The notes under the pieces are model-generated. The model had not been told where the DNA came from, ran no database searches, and saw only the letters and a program-made list of their open reading frames with translations. 64,000 nt of DNA from the NCBI GenBank assembly GCA_028622995.1, contig JAJQJQ010000039.1, positions 2,232,001 through 2,296,000 on the forward strand. Reading direction: 5' to 3'. How positions within the stretch are numbered: position 1 is the first letter of the stretch; every line of letters begins with the position of its first letter. Position numbers and translations under genes: made by a program. Below, one piece after another: positions 35,387-48,009 of the stretch. This stretch comes from Panagrolaimus kolymaensis. Lineage: Eukaryota; Nematoda; Chromadorea; Rhabditida; Panagrolaimidae.

Positions 35387-38090
35387 AATTTCTTAGCTAA
35401 AAAATATTCAACTTTAAAGTGGTGAGAATAAGAAAAAATGTTTAACAAAAACGCGTAAAATCTAGAACCAAAATGACTTAAATATAGTTCGAAAGGTGCT
35501 ATTAAATATTTCAAGATGAAAACAAAGAAAGTTTTTTAACACTTTCATCTTTTCTCACTACAGGTTATGGTAACTAAGAAATTATTAATGACTAAGGTCA
35601 AAGCAAGATTCACGGAAGCAAAGTATAATTCAATTTCGCATGGTTAAGAAAGGGCGATATGACAAAGAAATAAAAAAAGTTATTCGTCAATGAGTATTTC
35701 ATGTCGAAAAATTGGACAATTAGACAAATACTAAATTAAGTGGAAATCCGCTTTTATAAAATCTTGTTAGTTTTGTTATTTTTTACCAAGGAATTGTGAA
35801 CGAAAAAATATTTAACTCGAAAAAGTAGATTAATAATACTTTTTATTACTCTAAAAAGAGGGGTATTTCCTCGTCATTTTAATTAAAAAGTTGATTCATA
35901 AAAAACCATGGTTATTTATGCTTTGTAAGGTTTTTATGTTGGTGCTGCTTATAAAAATTCAAGACTTTTTCCATGGCGAACATCTAAAATGGTTTACTAC
36001 TTCTTTGAAAAAATTACTATCAAGCAACTATTTTATTGAGACATAAAAAATGTCTGACTAAAAACACAATAAAATCTGCACAATTCTACGAAACAAAGGT
36101 ACCATCTTTTTAACGCCTTTTTTAAACTGTTTATTCTAACGTGAAAAACTTTGAATAAAAAATAACAATAACCTTTGAGAGAATTAGAATTTTTAGCGAA
36201 AAAAGCAAGTAAACATTCGAATAAAATGATGCAACAAAAAATTGCAGACTTTTTATTTCATGAATGAAAAAAATATAAACTTATTGCAAAATTTTTTTGC
36301 TTCATCTCACCCACCACCACCCAAAAAACCTAATCATTTTACAACGGTAAATCTTATTAACGTTTATTATGAAAGCAGCAAAAAAACTTTATAGAATGAC
36401 AGGGGCGGGCAATTTTATTAACGCAATGGTAAAATTATTATTTGCAAAATAGTAAAAGTGTCAGGTTAATACATAAACAATCAAAAAAAGAAAATTATCA
36501 TGTTTGAAGAAAAAAAATATATAGAAAGAAAAAAATAACACCTTAAAATGTCACGAGAATAATTTTAAGTTGTTAAAAATCATAGAACCTATGACGTAAA
36601 TAATTATATTTTATAAATCCAAAAAAGAAAATCTTGGAAACAAAAAATAAAAAAAGCAAAACATTTAATTTTCTTTTTTAAAAGACTTTCGGCGAAAATT
36701 ACTAGGCTAGTAATTAGTGGTCCGGAAATGGAATATGAAATTACAGTACCAAAAACTTGTTTTCGATTATAAAAAAGTTAACAAAAAGAATTTCAACTCA
36801 ACAACTTTTTGGAAGCTTTAAAGAGTATCAAAGCGACGACGACCATCCATATCAATTTCAGTGGACATTAGTTTTCGCAAAATTAATTTTGTTTGTGAAA
36901 CATATTTCTGGACAAAAAAGCCATTCTAAAAATAATCTTCGCAAAAAAATGTTACTCAATTGAAACTGATTACGCCATTTTTTACTTTACGGTTCAAATA
37001 AAAAATGGTGACCTCAAATATTCGCTATTTTTAGATTTCAAACGCTGCTCAAAGAAAATGCAAATGTAAACTAATGAAGCAAACGCGGTTGAATAATAAA
37101 AAACATCTCCTTCCAAGAAATCAAAATTAAATAAACATGAAAATCGGCTATGATATTTTATTTAAGAAAAAAAAGGGAAAAAGTGCAAAAAAAAAAATAA
37201 ATGAGGTGGCCGTTTATTAAAAATTTTTATGGCCGACAAAAAAACGTTTATTTGGCTTTCATGCTTTCATCATTTATCAAGAGACAAGGCGTAATTAGCA
37301 TTATCATAAAACTATGAATTACTCAAATTCACGAGAAAAAAGAAGCATTTTTGTAGACTTGTCTTAGATATTATGGAAATATTCGGTAAGGTAAAATTAA
37401 AGCAAAGCCGGAAGTACAATGTTTTAGTTTTAAATGCCTGCTGTGTTATCAACATTTTAATCACCGTTTAATTTAAACCCAAAATTTGAATTCTTTTTTT
37501 AATTAAATAATGCCGATGATTTATTTCTTTACTTTGAAGCTTTTAGTAAAAATGAAAAACATGTATTATTGTTTCTCTTAGCGTAGGCACTAATTTGAAA
37601 ATTATTTACTGACTTTTTATTTTTAAAATTGTGATGAAATGATTCATAGTTATTAAAACTTAATAACGTGCACTATATTTTGAAAAAAATGTACAGTATT
37701 TTTCTCATAAATGCTGTCATGTATGGAATTGTAACTATTTAGAGTCTATCGAGGAAATTTTTTAAAGAAATTCATTTCCTTAAGAAGCTTATGTTATTAT
37801 TTCATTTAAAACATTTTTTTAATTTCGAAAAAGATGGTAAACAATTACAATATAAAATTTCGATTTGTCGTTGGTTGGGTTTTTTTTATCTAAGATTTCC
37901 ACCATGTATGCAGAAAAAATTATGAACTTGAGTAATGCAAGGATTACCTGCCATACCTGCACAGAGCTAAGATTTCAAGAATTTTGCTTTTTAATCAAAG
38001 TTTAACAAAAAAAAATTTGAACAATTTGTATTTTTTTTTATAAAAAACATAAAAGTGCATTTACGCAATTGCAATGCTGTTGTTATGTCT

Positions 38091-38142
38091 GTGGCCATTC
38101 TCATAAAAAAAGTTCATGAACTTTTTTTATGAGAATGGCCAC
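38091..38142. repeat. 52-bp perfect palindrome next to a hAT-type MITE
   Basis: GTGGCCATTCTCATAAAAAA runs into its exact reverse complement with no spacer (centre TTCATGAA). It ends 2 bp before the MITE target-site duplication begins. DNA of this kind can extrude as a cruciform. No flanking duplication of its own was seen. Confidence 0.8.
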
Positions 38143-38152
38143 TGGTCTGGGC

Positions 38153-38413
38153 TAGGGTTGTCAAAAAAGATTTCCCGGGAAATTCCCGGGAAATTTCCCG
38201 GGAATTTCCCGATTTTTCCTGGGAAATTTCCCGCTACAAACCCTTACAAAGTTTCACAAAGTCTAACAAAGTTCTACAAAAGTTGCTATAACTTTGTTAA
38301 ACTTTGTAAGACTTTGTGAAGGTTTGTAGCGGGAAAATTCCCGGGAAATTTCCCGGGAAATTTCCCGGGAAATTTCCCCATTTTCCCATTTCCCGGGAAA
38401 TTCGACAACCCTA
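38153..38413. mobile_element. hAT-type MITE built of TTTCCCGGGAAA words
   Basis: Ends TAGGGTTGTC and its reverse complement, with a perfect 8-bp target-site duplication GTCTGGGC at 38145-38152 and 38414-38421. Inside, several TTTCCCGGGAAA-like words on each flank surround a central ~100-bp fold-back of CACAAAGT/ACTTTGTG words between GCTACAAACC and its complement. No transposase. TAGGG ends plus an 8-bp duplication are hAT features. Confidence 0.9.
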
Positions 38414-38621
38414 GTCTGGGCTCACCATAAAAAAAGACTTCTTTCCAAGAAAAAAAGTTATTTTTTTTTTTGCTTTGACAACTTCCATTTTTTCGCATAG
38501 TAAACCCAATTTTTTTTCTTTTCATATATAAAACTTACATCATTTATAATTATTATATTTAAGAAAAATTTTAAAGGGTTTAAATTAAAAATTAAGGGTT
38601 CAATTATTAACAAAACAAAAA

Positions 38622-40249
38622 ATGCCAGTGAAAGCTTCTGCATCATCTGTATCTCAATCAGCTTCGTCCGGTTCAACTTCAACTACAACAAATTCATCTT
38701 CCCAGTATTCAATAGATGTAATCCCCGTGGTTTCATTATGCAATCAAGCATCAAATCCAAATGATCCAAAGCTACAAGAATTTATAAAATTATTTGAAAA
38801 ACAAAATATTGATGAATTTTTTCAATTTGTATCTAAAAATCAAGATTTTCTCGTATCTAATTTAAACTTAAATCCATATGATTTAATTTTAATGTTTCGA
38901 AGATTAATGATTTGGAACCTACTTAAATTTGAAGTGGTAAAAGTTTTTTCTTTTATGGAAATTTTAAATGATGAAAGATATTCAATTTTTAGTATGTATC
39001 ATTAGAAACTTTGAGAGAAAAATTGCGATGTAATAATGTTGAAATGGCGTTGGAAGCTATGCAAGATGTTCATAATTATGATCATTATTTGGTAAGCATA
39101 AAAAAGTTTTACTAAAAATGGTTTAGATACGCTCTTATCAAGCATAGATAAGTTATAAACAAACTTGAGCTAACATTGAATTTAGAAAGTATGTAAAGAA
39201 TATATGAAAAAGCATCCACTAAAGTTTGGAGCCCAATTTGGAGTGAACTATTTTTTTATTTTAGAAAGATCAATTTAAAGATTTGTGGCTTTTAAACATT
39301 TAGATTTCTTCACCAAGCTAATAAATCCAAATTTCAGAATAAAACACTCCGAGTTCAACTTAGCCGCTTTTTTAAGATTTTTGCAACCCATAAAGCAATG
39401 ATGAGCGAAAATATCGTTGAACTAATGGTCGAATGTGCTTCATACAAAATTCAAACGGGCAATCAACTTCCTATCAACGTACTTCACTCTTTTTTTAAAC
39501 TTCGAATCTTATATATAATATTTACTTTTAGAACGCTGCCACAACTTTAGCCATCGGCCTAACTCAAAGCATCCATGATTCGGTGAAAACTATTCGGCTT
39601 GAAATTGATGTTTATCGAAAATATAAATGTCAACGTAAAAATGTTATTGATATTCTTAAAGCTGCTTCAGCTATGCTTGGAAATAGTCATCCATCACTAA
39701 TTTATGTGGATATTGCCATCATTGCCCTTCATACTAAAGCAGAAATGCATGAAACAACATTTTACGTTAATCGTTGCATCGAATATATGACATCTTTTCC
39801 ATGTATGAGATATACAAAAGCTTTCTTTAAACTTCCTTTAATTATCAATGAATCACAACAAAAATTAGTGGAAGCAATAACCGCTGGAGAATTTGATAAA
39901 ATTCGAACTTGTCAAGCGCCAGCACCAAAAATTGAATTGTTATTAAAAATTGCAAGAATTTATAAAATTTTAAATTTTGTTGAACAAAAAGAAGTAAGCG
40001 TATTTTTTAAAAATTATAATAGCTTCAAATATTTTTGAAACAAACAAATTGAAACTTTTTTCTTTGCAGATTCACAACATCGTCGACCTTTGTAAAGGCC
40101 TTCAATATACAAACACAGAAGAAGTTTACACATTTTTACAAGAAATTCGTGAATATATTACAATTGAATCCGATGAATATGGTGGTCATCTAGTTCCTAA
40201 TACAACCATCGAGTCAGCCATTCGAAGTACAAATGCAAATGCAAAATAA
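38622..40249 (+). CDS. CSN3-like PCI/helical-repeat protein (tentative COP9 signalosome subunit 3)
   Basis: Exons 38622-38936, 38993-39091, 39338-39478, 39532-39993 and 40070-40249 give 398 residues (CSN3 in other animals is ~420). The N-terminus is Ser/Thr-rich. The rest is helical, with segments in the order found in CSN3: ELVxxNxxFL-like SKNQDFLVSN, then VIDILKAASAMLGNSHPSL-IYVDIAIIAL, and a C-terminal winged-helix-like end with ITIESDEYGG. COP9 removes NEDD8 from cullins. The match is weak and rests on order and length. Intron 3 (39092-39337) is long for this gene and may hide a further exon (candidate acceptors near 39184 and 39263). Another PCI protein is possible. Confidence 0.5.
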
Positions 40250-40520
40250 AATAAATCCTTTCTTCTTTCCCCGGTTACAAAATGTTTTCAAAGAGATTAT
40301 ATATTTTTAAATAAAGATTATTCTATTTATTTATTTTCTTTCTAAAAGCAATAAAATAAAATATTATGCAAAAACATGAAAAAAAAGAAATATAAAAAAA
40401 CTACAAAAAATAAATCAATTTTTAAAATGGTGAGATTAAAAAGTCAAAGTTGCATTAAACACTCGACGAAGTATCGGTATCAATTTTCTCTACATTCTAT
40501 ATCAGTAATTTTAGAATAGA

Positions 40521-42102
40521 TTAATAAGCATGATTGGTAACATAAAGGGATTGTCCAGTAGTTCCAGCTGAATCTTCACCACTATATTGTCCAGTGGAAG
40601 CGGCACCATTGAGTTGAGCGCGTTTAAGAAGGACAGCTTTAGCTGAATCAATATTTTCTGGTTTTCCACCCCATGTTGAAAGGCAAGAAGCTTGTAAAGC
40701 TCGGCCATAACTGAATGTAAGAGCCCAAGGTTTCTTTCCTTTATATGCGTTGATGGCATTAAGATTTCTGGTTGCATCTTCTTCTGATTGTCCACCAGAT
40801 AAGAAAACAACACCGGGAACTGCTGCGGGTACAGTGCGTTGAAGGGCAGTTACGGTAGCGCGAGCAATATCTTCATGAGAATATTTGCTTCCAGAATATT
40901 GCTGTCCGGGAGTAACCATATTTGGTTTGAGAAGAGTACCTTCAAGGAAGACATGATGGTCGCTCAAAGCTTTATAAGTGTAAGCAAGAACGACTTCAGT
41001 AACCTTTTGAGCTCGAGCAAGATCATGTTCTCCATCAGGAAGGACTTCGGGTTCAACGATTGGGACAAGACCATTTTGTTGGCAAATGGAAGCATAACGA
41101 GCTAAATTATTTGCAACTTCAAGGAGGGCAACGTGTGATGGAGTATGAGATGAAATTTTATGAACGCATCGCCATTTAGCAAATTGAGCTCCATCTTTTT
41201 TGAATTGAGCACATCGGGCACTAAGATTATCCAAACCTTGAGTTGTTGATTCACCAATAGTTCCAGCAATTGGAACAACACCCTTGTCAAGCTAAAAAAA
41301 TAAATAATTGATTATGATGCAATAAGTCAATAAAATGCGTTAGGCTTTTTTTATTTGAGGGTTCTTTGGAAATGCAAAATTGCATCATTGAAAGAAAGGA
41401 GAGAGAGGAAGGCATTTTTTTATGATGTTGAAATTTTATTATATCTTTTTGCACGTATTTTTAGTCGAAGGAAAAATACAAAATCCTTGGGCTATCTTAA
41501 ATTAGTTTTGATAGTAAATTCCATGACAACCATAAAGATAGCAGTCTTTTTATAACTTATACTAAACGTTTAACAAAAAAATCAATGCCTCCGAAAAAGA
41601 ATTAATCAAAAAGCTGTCAAACTCAAAAAAAAAGAAGGTTGCGTAAATCTAATAGCAAACAAAAGCAAAGTTCAAGTTGAAAAAAAATTCACTATTTTTT
41701 CCCTATGCTTTTTTTTTCGTCTTTTGTTTTGAACTTCCTTGTCTTCTGTTGTTTTTAAAAAATAAAATAAAAACTAACTTTAATGCCTGGAATAATGTTT
41801 TTCTTCTTTAAAATTTCAACAAATGGAGTTCCATCATCAGTTTTTTGATAAAATGTTTCTTCAAACATGATGACACCAGAAATATATTTGGCAAGTTCAT
41901 CATCACCAGTAAAAAGGATTTGACGATAAAGGCGACGATTTTCATCAGTATTTTCAAGGCCAAGAGGGGATAAACGCTTTTCCATGGATCCAGTGGATTC
42001 ATCAGCAGCTAAAATGCCTTTTCCTGATGCAACAATTGCTTCAGCAATTTGGCGAAGTTCATCTTCCTTTTCCTTTGAAAGATATTGAGAATATGATGCC
42101 AT
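40521..42102 (-). CDS. aldo: Fructose-1,6-bisphosphate aldolase, class I
   Basis: Exons (minus) 41779-42102 and 40521-41291 give 364 residues, the standard length. It cleaves fructose-1,6-bisphosphate in cytosolic glycolysis. Seen: [18 protein letters not shown] near the start, WRCVHKIS, the [13 protein letters not shown] loop, the Schiff-base Lys in [26 protein letters not shown] and [10 protein letters not shown], and the functionally important C-terminal Tyr (NHAY). The 487-bp intron is phase 0. All catalytic residues are present, and codon use looks biased as in highly expressed genes. The 3' end converges with the CSN3-like gene. Confidence 0.97.
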
Positions 42103-43712
42103 TGTTTAAATAAAGAAGAATGTAAAATTAGTTCGGGGCTAAAATTAATTAAATGAATGTATTGAATAAATGAGCTTTAAAAAAATGTTTAAAATACGCA
42201 GAGCGACAAATTTACTTTCGATTAAAAAAATTTAAAAATGATAACAAAAAATGAGTTCAAAAAATAGCGTTAACAAATGGCAGCAGACGTGCCTAAAACA
42301 AGTTTACAATCAATCCCTCACGTCAATGAAAAAAATTTATATTGACTGGAAAGTGAGAAAAAGTGAGGGCTTGAAGGAAAGCAGGCAGACTAGCCAATAT
42401 GTATGTTAGAGAGAAAAGAAAAAACTCCACTAGCACAAGAAGGAAGACTTTTTTTTTTCGTTCCTCGCAGTTATTTTGAAAATATGGATGAGCGGCGGGC
42501 GAACAAACAACAACTCGAAACAAACTAAAAAAAATGGGGCGGAGACTACGGATGATACCAAATTTTATAAGCCAAATAAAAAAATCCTGGTTCTGCTTGT
42601 ATGAGTTTTAAATGGCGAAGAAAATTATTAAAAAAAGATGCGGTGATAAAAAAAATATAAATAAAGAGCTTTGGTGGTTGTTAAATCCAATAATGCCAGG
42701 GAGATAGATCATTGGTCACAGATATGGATAAAAAAGAAGATGAAGAGAGAAAGACTTTACTGAATTAAATCTCCTTTTATAGTGAATGATATTTTGAAAT
42801 GTTCCTTTTCACATCTATTGTAATGCGTTAGGTCACCAAATAATGAGTAAACAAACTCATTATCAGAAAGAATTATCAAAGAAATAGTAAGTGAAATTAT
42901 TTTTCTGAAGAGCAAAAAATCAAAAATCATTCCTTCTGAAGATTGTGATAGATAAGCAATATCAAAAGCCAACCAAAATAACCAAATATTTTGGGATTCA
43001 ATTGTATTCGCATTTTCTAGCTTTTAAATAACCCATTCCAATAACAAAAAAATGGGGAGTGGCAATTGTGTAATTTTTAGAACGGGAAGCATAAGCATAA
43101 AGATAAATTTTTCGCTTCCAGCAAAAAAATATAAACAATATTAAGATTTTTGGGGATTTTTAATCCAAAACATTTGAATGTAAAGTAAAAATAAAATGCA
43201 AAAAATGTGAACAAAAAGAAATAACATTTGGTTATCGAAATGATCAGAAATTATTTTCAGAGAAGCGCTTTCTAAACTTTGTTATAAATAAATTTAATAA
43301 TTTTAAACACGACCATGTTTTAGAGATGAAACTAACAACAACCCAAGTACTTGCCAACTAAAAAAATTGCCACGATGTGGAGCGTTTATTATAGTAAAAT
43401 TCTTGTCATTCATTTCAATAGATAAAAATGATAAATTCTGATAAATTAAATAAGTACGTATATACAAACCTAAACCAACATAAAAATTACTAAAAACGCT
43501 GTCATCATTGAAAATGCTTCTCCATTAATGAGATTGCTCGGATATCCATTGTTTCAAATAGCTTTGGAACTCTTATAACGAAACATCTCACGAAAAAAAA
43601 AGTTTCGCCATTATGAAATTTTTCAAACCAAAAAAATTAAAAAATTTCTCAAACTTTTTTTGAGTTCATCAAATTGAATCAAACATTTTTTAATTTTTAT
43701 AATTTGCAAAAA
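42103..43712. other. Intergenic region between aldolase and CLP1
   Basis: Divergent 5' flanks of two active genes. AT-rich, no supported gene. One minus frame at 42757-42972 has hydrophobic stretches but no family match. Confidence 0.4.
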
Positions 43713-45259
43713 ATGATGGAAATAGATCAGAAATCTTTGAGAAGTGAATATCGCCTAAACGAAGATAATGAACTTCGACTTGAAGTTGGAAATGAAGATG
43801 TCATCGTTGAACTTGTTGAAGGATTGGCTGAAATATTTGGTACTCCACTTGCTCTTCACAAGCGATACACATTACCACCTGGTATGTTTTGAAATTAATA
43901 AATCATTTTATAGTAATATTTATCGGTTTTAGGTTTCAGATGTTCAGTGTTTACATATCAAGGTGCTTTAGTTGAAATCATTGGAAGAACTGAATCTGCT
44001 TATATCGCAACCCAAACACCTATGGTTATTTATCTTAATACTCATTATGGTCTTGAAATGCATCGACAAATTGCCTCACAAAAAATGACTATGGGAGATA
44101 AAGATGTTCGTGGTCCTCGAATTCTTTTTGCTGGTCCAACGGATGTCGGTAAATCGACAGTTTGTCGAATTTTGCTCAATTATGCTGTTCGTTTTGGACA
44201 TACTCCTGTTTATGTTGATTTGGATCCAGGACAAGTAAGTTTATTACCTTCTGCTAGCTTTTTTAATAACCTTCTTTTAGGGTCAAATTTGTATACCTGG
44301 AACAGTATCAGCGTTGCTAGTTAGTAAACCAGCTGATGTTGTTGAAAGCTTTGATCGAACTCCAACACTCGCTTATGCGGTTTGTTTTTTTTTTTTCATT
44401 CATATCTTTTTCACCTTTTTCTTTTTAGCTTGGAACAGTTTCTCCTGGTTCAAACATGGAATATTACTATCATCTTATTCGAACGCTTGCTAATCTGGTG
44501 GATGAAAAATGTGCTTGGTCTCCTCGGATGAATGTTAGTGGAGTTATTATTAATACATGTGGATGGATAAAAGATGATGGCTATAGAGCTTTAGTAGTAG
44601 CTTGTAAAGCTTTCAAAGTGGATACAGTCGTAGTTTTGGATAACGAGCTGCTTTTCAACAATTTTACTAAAGATCTGCCAAATTTTGTTAAGGTTTGTCT
44701 TGTTTAAAGTCTTATAAACATTAAACACTACTTTTAGATTGTACATGAACCAAAATCGGGAGGTGTCGAAGTTCGTTCTCAACCTTCACGAGCATCTGCA
44801 CGCAATCGGTGCATTCAATCTTACTTTTATGGTACGAAGACATTTTCATTTCATCCGTTTACTATAGAATTTTCCTACGACAAACCTGAAGAAGAACAAG
44901 ATATTTTTATTGCTAAAGTTGGAACTGAAAAATTACCTGATTCTTGTCTTCCCTTTGGAGTCACAGTTGAGGATCATCGAACAAAAGTATGGTCTTTTTT
45001 TTCTTTACTTACCATTAATTCATTTTTTTAGGTTGTTCGAGTACCAATTGATTATTCTTTGAAAGATAAAGTTCTTGCTTTGATGCCTCCAAATTCAACC
45101 ATGGATCAATCGCTGATATCAACTCCTGTTATTGGTTTTATTGTTATTACTGATGTTGATGTGGAGAGAAAAACTTTTACAATTTTGAGTCCTCAACCAC
45201 AACCTCTTCCAACTCGAATTGCATTGTATACTGATGTAACATTTGTTGATGATTCTTGA
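43713..45259 (+). CDS. clpf-1: CLP1 polynucleotide 5'-hydroxyl kinase
   Basis: Exons 43713-43881, 43933-44234, 44281-44379, 44429-44692, 44738-44986 and 45032-45259 give 436 residues (human 425). CLP1 is part of the pre-mRNA 3'-end cleavage factor and of the tRNA-splicing endonuclease complex, and phosphorylates RNA 5'-OH ends. Seen: N-terminal beta domain (LRLEVGNEDVIVEL, VFTYQGALVEI), P-loop GPTDVGKST, the lid/base region YVDLDPGQ, FDRTPTLAYALG, and the C-terminal domain ending PLPTRIALYTDVTFVD. The start was set at the first ATG that aligns with the family (43713). The Walker A motif is intact, so kinase activity is likely. A polyadenylation signal follows near 45325. Confidence 0.95.
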
Positions 45260-45600
45260 TTTTTCTTATTGTTTTTTTATTCGTACGGGGTTGTTTGGAA
45301 TTGTATGTATTATGCGATAATCTTAATAAAGTTTTTGTTTTGTTTACTTGTTTCATATCTTTTTTTTACAATAAAGCTCAAAGAAACTCGAAACTCTAAC
45401 ATGATTTCGAGGGCACAATAATAATTTTCATTTTAATTTATTTTACGAAAAAGAGACGAATTGATAGAAATATGAATTTAAATAAAGGCCAAAGCAATAA
45501 TCAATGTTTCATGAAAAATGAAAATGAGCCAATTTTTCCAGCGGCTGGCTTCACCATTCAAAGATTTTGATTTGAGAATCAAGTCTCTGTTTTTTTTTTA

Positions 45601-45990
45601 TTGCAAGTTGTTATCTCAAAAACTAAAGCCGAAACGACAGAAAAGAAAGATGAAGATTTATTTGTTGCTACAACACCATCTCTAATTTCTGTGATGGAAA
45701 TAACAACCCAACCTGTAATTAGTGAAGAAGTTGATGAAGAAACAACTCCTCTTATGTCTGCCACAAAATCGAATCTTTTTACAATTTTATCAACAACTCG
45801 ACCACCCATAACTCTACCACCGACAACAAAAGATCAAATTTATTCTTCAACTTAAGTTATTGAGCCACTTCACATGCTAATGAAAACAGAAATTCCTCCA
45901 GGAGTTAGAGAAGAAGACGAAATTGAAGGTGATAATGCATTCGAAATGCGCACACAACATCTTGGTTCATTATTACCCCATATAAAATGA
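45601..45990 (+). pseudogene. Orphan Thr/Pro-rich coding fragment with one internal stop
   Basis: After an acceptor-like TTGCAAG a frame reads KTKAETTEKKDEDLF, then mucin-like TTRPPITLPPTTKD. It meets TAA at 45853-45855 and continues in the same frame (VIEPLHMLMKTEIPPGVREEDEIEGD) to TGA at 45988-45990. There is no ATG near its left end. It looks like part of a membrane-mucin-type exon stranded between CLP1 and the phosphatase. Parent gene not recognised. Confidence 0.35.
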
Positions 45991-46241
45991 AACAAAAATA
46001 ATTATAATTTTTAGAAAGCTAAATATTAAGCACCGAGAAATTTAAAATACGCTCTAAAATGAAAAACTTCAGTAATCTCGATTCAATTTTTCTAATTTAA
46101 TGTTAATAATTTCCAACTAATACTAATGTACCATGAAAGAAGAAGAAAAGAATATTATCAAAGACAAAAGACTTTATTACATATTTCAAATAATGAAAAT
46201 AAAATTATATCACATTTTTTCTGAAAGAAACTTTTGATTGA

Positions 46242-47696
46242 TTATTGATCTCTGTTGGTTGTTTTTGTGGGAACAATTTTCATTTCTTGAGTATTCAAAG
46301 ATGGCTTTAAAATTTGAAAATAACATTGAAGATTTTCATCCACGACCATTACAGCTGCAGCGTTATCAAATTGGCCACAATAATGTGGAGCAGAAAAAAT
46401 TGTTACAAGTTTTCGATTGCCAAAGAATTCATAACCATCCTAAATTAATCGAGTTTATAAGTAACATTAGAAAGTTGAGAGGAGATATACCTGAACGACT
46501 TGATGAGCTCTAGCAATAAGATCAAGATTCAATTCTTTACATTTTTCAGCTAAAATATCTTCACCAAATCCATAACTTGTTCCTCGACGATTTGGTTGAA
46601 ATCCTTTCATGCCTGGTACAGGATCAGCCCATAATAGATCAATTTCCATTCCATTTCCAAGTGGATCAATAGGACGATTGATTTGTCGAAGTTGGTCCAT
46701 TGAAGTTAGTTGTGGACTTAAACCTCCATGCATACCTAAAAAAAAGTAACTGCGGCATTAAGAAATTAGAAAAGAAAAACTTACATAAAATTCTTTCACC
46801 AATTAAAGCTGTTAAAGGCATACAATTAAATGCATCTTGAAACGCTTGCCAAAGCTTTTGTGATTTGTATCTTCGAGTTATTTCAGCCAAAAATCCATAT
46901 ACTTTATTCACCACCGAGCACTCATGATTTCCACGAAGAAGAAAAAAATTTGCAGGATATTTAATTTTGTAACAGAGAAGTAAGCTTATGGTTTCCTGAA
47001 AAAAAGGAAGGTTAGATACATCAAAGCTTGAAATTGGGCAAAAGAATTCTTGCAAATTTCTGTTGGAGTTTATAAACCCCTATAAAACAATAAAAAGGCA
47101 CGTTAGTAAAGATGATTCTTAGTATATCCTTCCTTTTTAAGGTCTGCAAAAAAGTAAAGCATAAATCTATTAACAATATTTTCTAATGGTAAACTTTGAT
47201 AACAAATTTCTTTCATGTTTCTTTGAATTTGACACTTCTTTTTATTCTTTTCGGTAGGCTTTGAATAATCTTGGTTTAAATTGTCACATAAAATCCATAT
47301 ACAAGTTGCATGAATCCTTTAAAACATGCTAAAACATAAAAGAAAAACTCACCAAATTTTGAATTCCACGATCCACATAATCACCCAAGAATAAGTAGTT
47401 ACTTCGTGGAGGAAAACCATTTTGTTGAAAAATTCTAAATAAATCACCATATTGTCCATGCAAATCACCACAAACTCGTACAGGTCCATCAATTTCAATG
47501 AGCATTGGTTGAGATAAAAATATCTAAAAAACAACGATGTAATTAGTAAAACAACAATAAAAAAAAGAGGTAAACTTACTTCGCGAGCTTTCATACATAA
47601 TGTCAGTAATTCGGGTTCTTTGATATCTTTTGTTAGGCCTTTGCCTTTGGAACCAACACAGAGAAGTCGACAAATGAGATCATCTAAATTTTCCAT
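46242..47696 (-). CDS. Divergent PP1-type serine/threonine phosphatase catalytic subunit
   Basis: Exons (minus) 47580-47696, 47353-47523, 46785-46995, 46491-46735 and 46242-46439 give 313 residues. PP1 catalytic subunits dephosphorylate Ser/Thr with a two-metal centre. Metal ligands are present: [32 protein letters not shown] and SAPHYCG. The last is normally SAPNYCG, so Asn is changed to His. The loop MHGGLSPQL is PP1/PP2A-like, and [10 protein letters not shown] matches the PP1 N-terminus, which set the start at 47696. An in-frame upstream ATG at 47780 would add a hydrophobic leader (SFFCVVAIFIACSTFVDSFL). I do not favour it because PP1 is intracellular. Sequence divergence from canonical PP1 recalls the sperm-type PP1 genes of nematodes, but that is inference. 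Confidence 0.88.
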
Positions 47697-48009
47697 GAGA
47701 AAAAAATGAAGGAAGGAATCGACAAACGTTGAACAAGCGATGAAAATTGCAACAACACAAAAAAAACTTTCAAATGCCATGGATGATTTTATTTTTTACA
47801 TTTATGCTAATTTCAAACAACTCTTTTCATGATCTGTTTTTTTTTTTACTCAAACTTTTGTTTCTTCAATCAAACATTATTTTTAATGATGGTCATCATC
47901 GTGGGTTAAAAAGGATGCAAACAAAGATTTGTTAAAACATTAATTAATGATTTTTTAAAGCGTCATTTCAAAAGAATTCTCAAGAGAAATGCTAATAATC
48001 TTGTTAGCT

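Larger units (their letters stand above)
35387..38621. other. 3.2-kb intergenic region with a palindrome and a hAT-type MITE
   Basis: AT-rich and without coding frames of any family character. The right end contains the 52-bp palindrome and the MITE listed separately. The left part is the 5' flank of the neuropeptide gene. Confidence 0.5.

Noticed and set aside
42757..42972. Hydrophobic minus frame that could suggest a receptor fragment
   Set aside because: Short, no recognisable membrane-protein family signature, no flanking exons.
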